DNA from: CAYXGE01 sp964464435
Lineage (GTDB): Bacteria > Pseudomonadota > Gammaproteobacteria > Burkholderiales > Methylophilaceae
Direction of reading: 5' to 3'
Assembly (NCBI GenBank): GCA_964464435.1
Contig: CAYXGE010000105.1
Location: 1-5,778, forward strand
DNA length: 5,778 nt
The notes under the pieces were generated by a model. It was not told the DNA's origin, did not search any database, and saw only the letters and a list, made by a program, of their open reading frames with translations. The position numbers were made by a program, and so were the translations under genes. Shown here piece after piece: positions 5,683 to 5,778 of the stretch (positions are counted from its first letter, which is position 1; each line of letters starts with the position of its first letter).

Positions 5683-5701
5683 AAGCAAGTATAGCTTGCT
5701 T
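5683..5701. repeat. inverted repeat between two leftward genes
   Basis: AAGCAAG (5683-5689) and CTTGCTT (5695-5701) form a perfect 7-bp stem with a 5-nt loop, overlapping the stop codon of the right-hand gene by one base. On the minus strand the loop begins a TATACT (-10-like) but no good -35 lies 16-18 bp before it. The following GTGTGTTTG is a poor U-tract. It may be a weak terminator or a protein site; neither is certain. Confidence 0.45.
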
Positions 5702-5778
5702 TATATTGCTGATGCATTAACTTTTGGCTTAAGCCACCATACTTGCTCAGTGGCAGGATACTTGCCTTTTAAGCCATC
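5701..5778 (-). CDS. 3' end of an unrecognised gene, cut by the right edge
   Basis: On the minus strand one frame is open from the edge (5778) to a TAA at 5701-5703, giving 25 residues with the sense DGLKGKYPATEQVWWLKP, then KVNASAI. The composition (WW, KP, aromatic and charged residues) looks like real protein, and the exported-protein gene follows 45 bp downstream on the same strand, as in an operon. I do not recognise the family. Being so short, it could be a chance open frame. Confidence 0.5.
   Translation of the reverse strand, partial: DGLKGKYPATEQVWWLKPKVNASAI

Noticed and set aside
5656..5688. TTG start giving the exported protein 11 extra residues
   Set aside because: The extension would mask the signal peptide and has no ribosome site, while the ATG at 5655 has GGAG at good spacing.
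1..5778. Mobile element, CRISPR array, defence island or prophage attachment at the tRNA
   Set aside because: No transposase, integrase, regular repeats or duplicated tRNA end is visible, and nearly all the sequence is explained by core genes. The tRNA 3' end, where integration would occur, is outside the window.

Overview
This is an ordinary housekeeping stretch of a proteobacterial chromosome, moderately AT-rich by eye. FolD, RpsO and PNPase are close to the familiar gamma/betaproteobacterial sequences. DksA is the zinc-binding type with the PYQEKPGEEYMN block. The PNPase linker (EAWDW) and the alternative-class exonuclease III suggest a low-GC betaproteobacterium, perhaps near the Methylophilaceae. 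That placement is inference from memory, not a search result. I see no mobile element, CRISPR array or defence system, and no clearly novel system.

Left part (1-1606): the 5' half of a tRNA-Pro(UGG) gene runs leftward off the window from a strong sigma70-type promoter. Divergent from it, folD (one-carbon/folate metabolism) runs rightward. A 193-bp spacer follows, with a candidate promoter and a small leader hairpin, and then dksA (ppGpp cofactor on RNA polymerase). A perfect 14-bp stem terminator at 1635-1666 is shared with pnp, which converges on dksA.

Middle part (1676-5027, all leftward): xth, rpsO and pnp in transcription order. xth and rpsO each have a well-formed promoter. rpsO is followed by a terminator-like hairpin, and the pnp leader carries a perfect 8-bp stem-loop, recalling the rpsO-pnp arrangement of E. 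coli, where PNPase controls its own message. pnp is broken by 100 Ns (2351-2450). Family comparison says about 223 bases are really missing there, so the apparent 663-residue reading frame is an artefact and the true protein should be about 704 residues.

Right part (5131-5778): a small Bfd-like [2Fe-2S] protein is divergent from xth. It converges, with a 3-bp gap, on a small exported protein of unknown function. Upstream of that is the last 25 codons of an unrecognised leftward gene running off the right edge.
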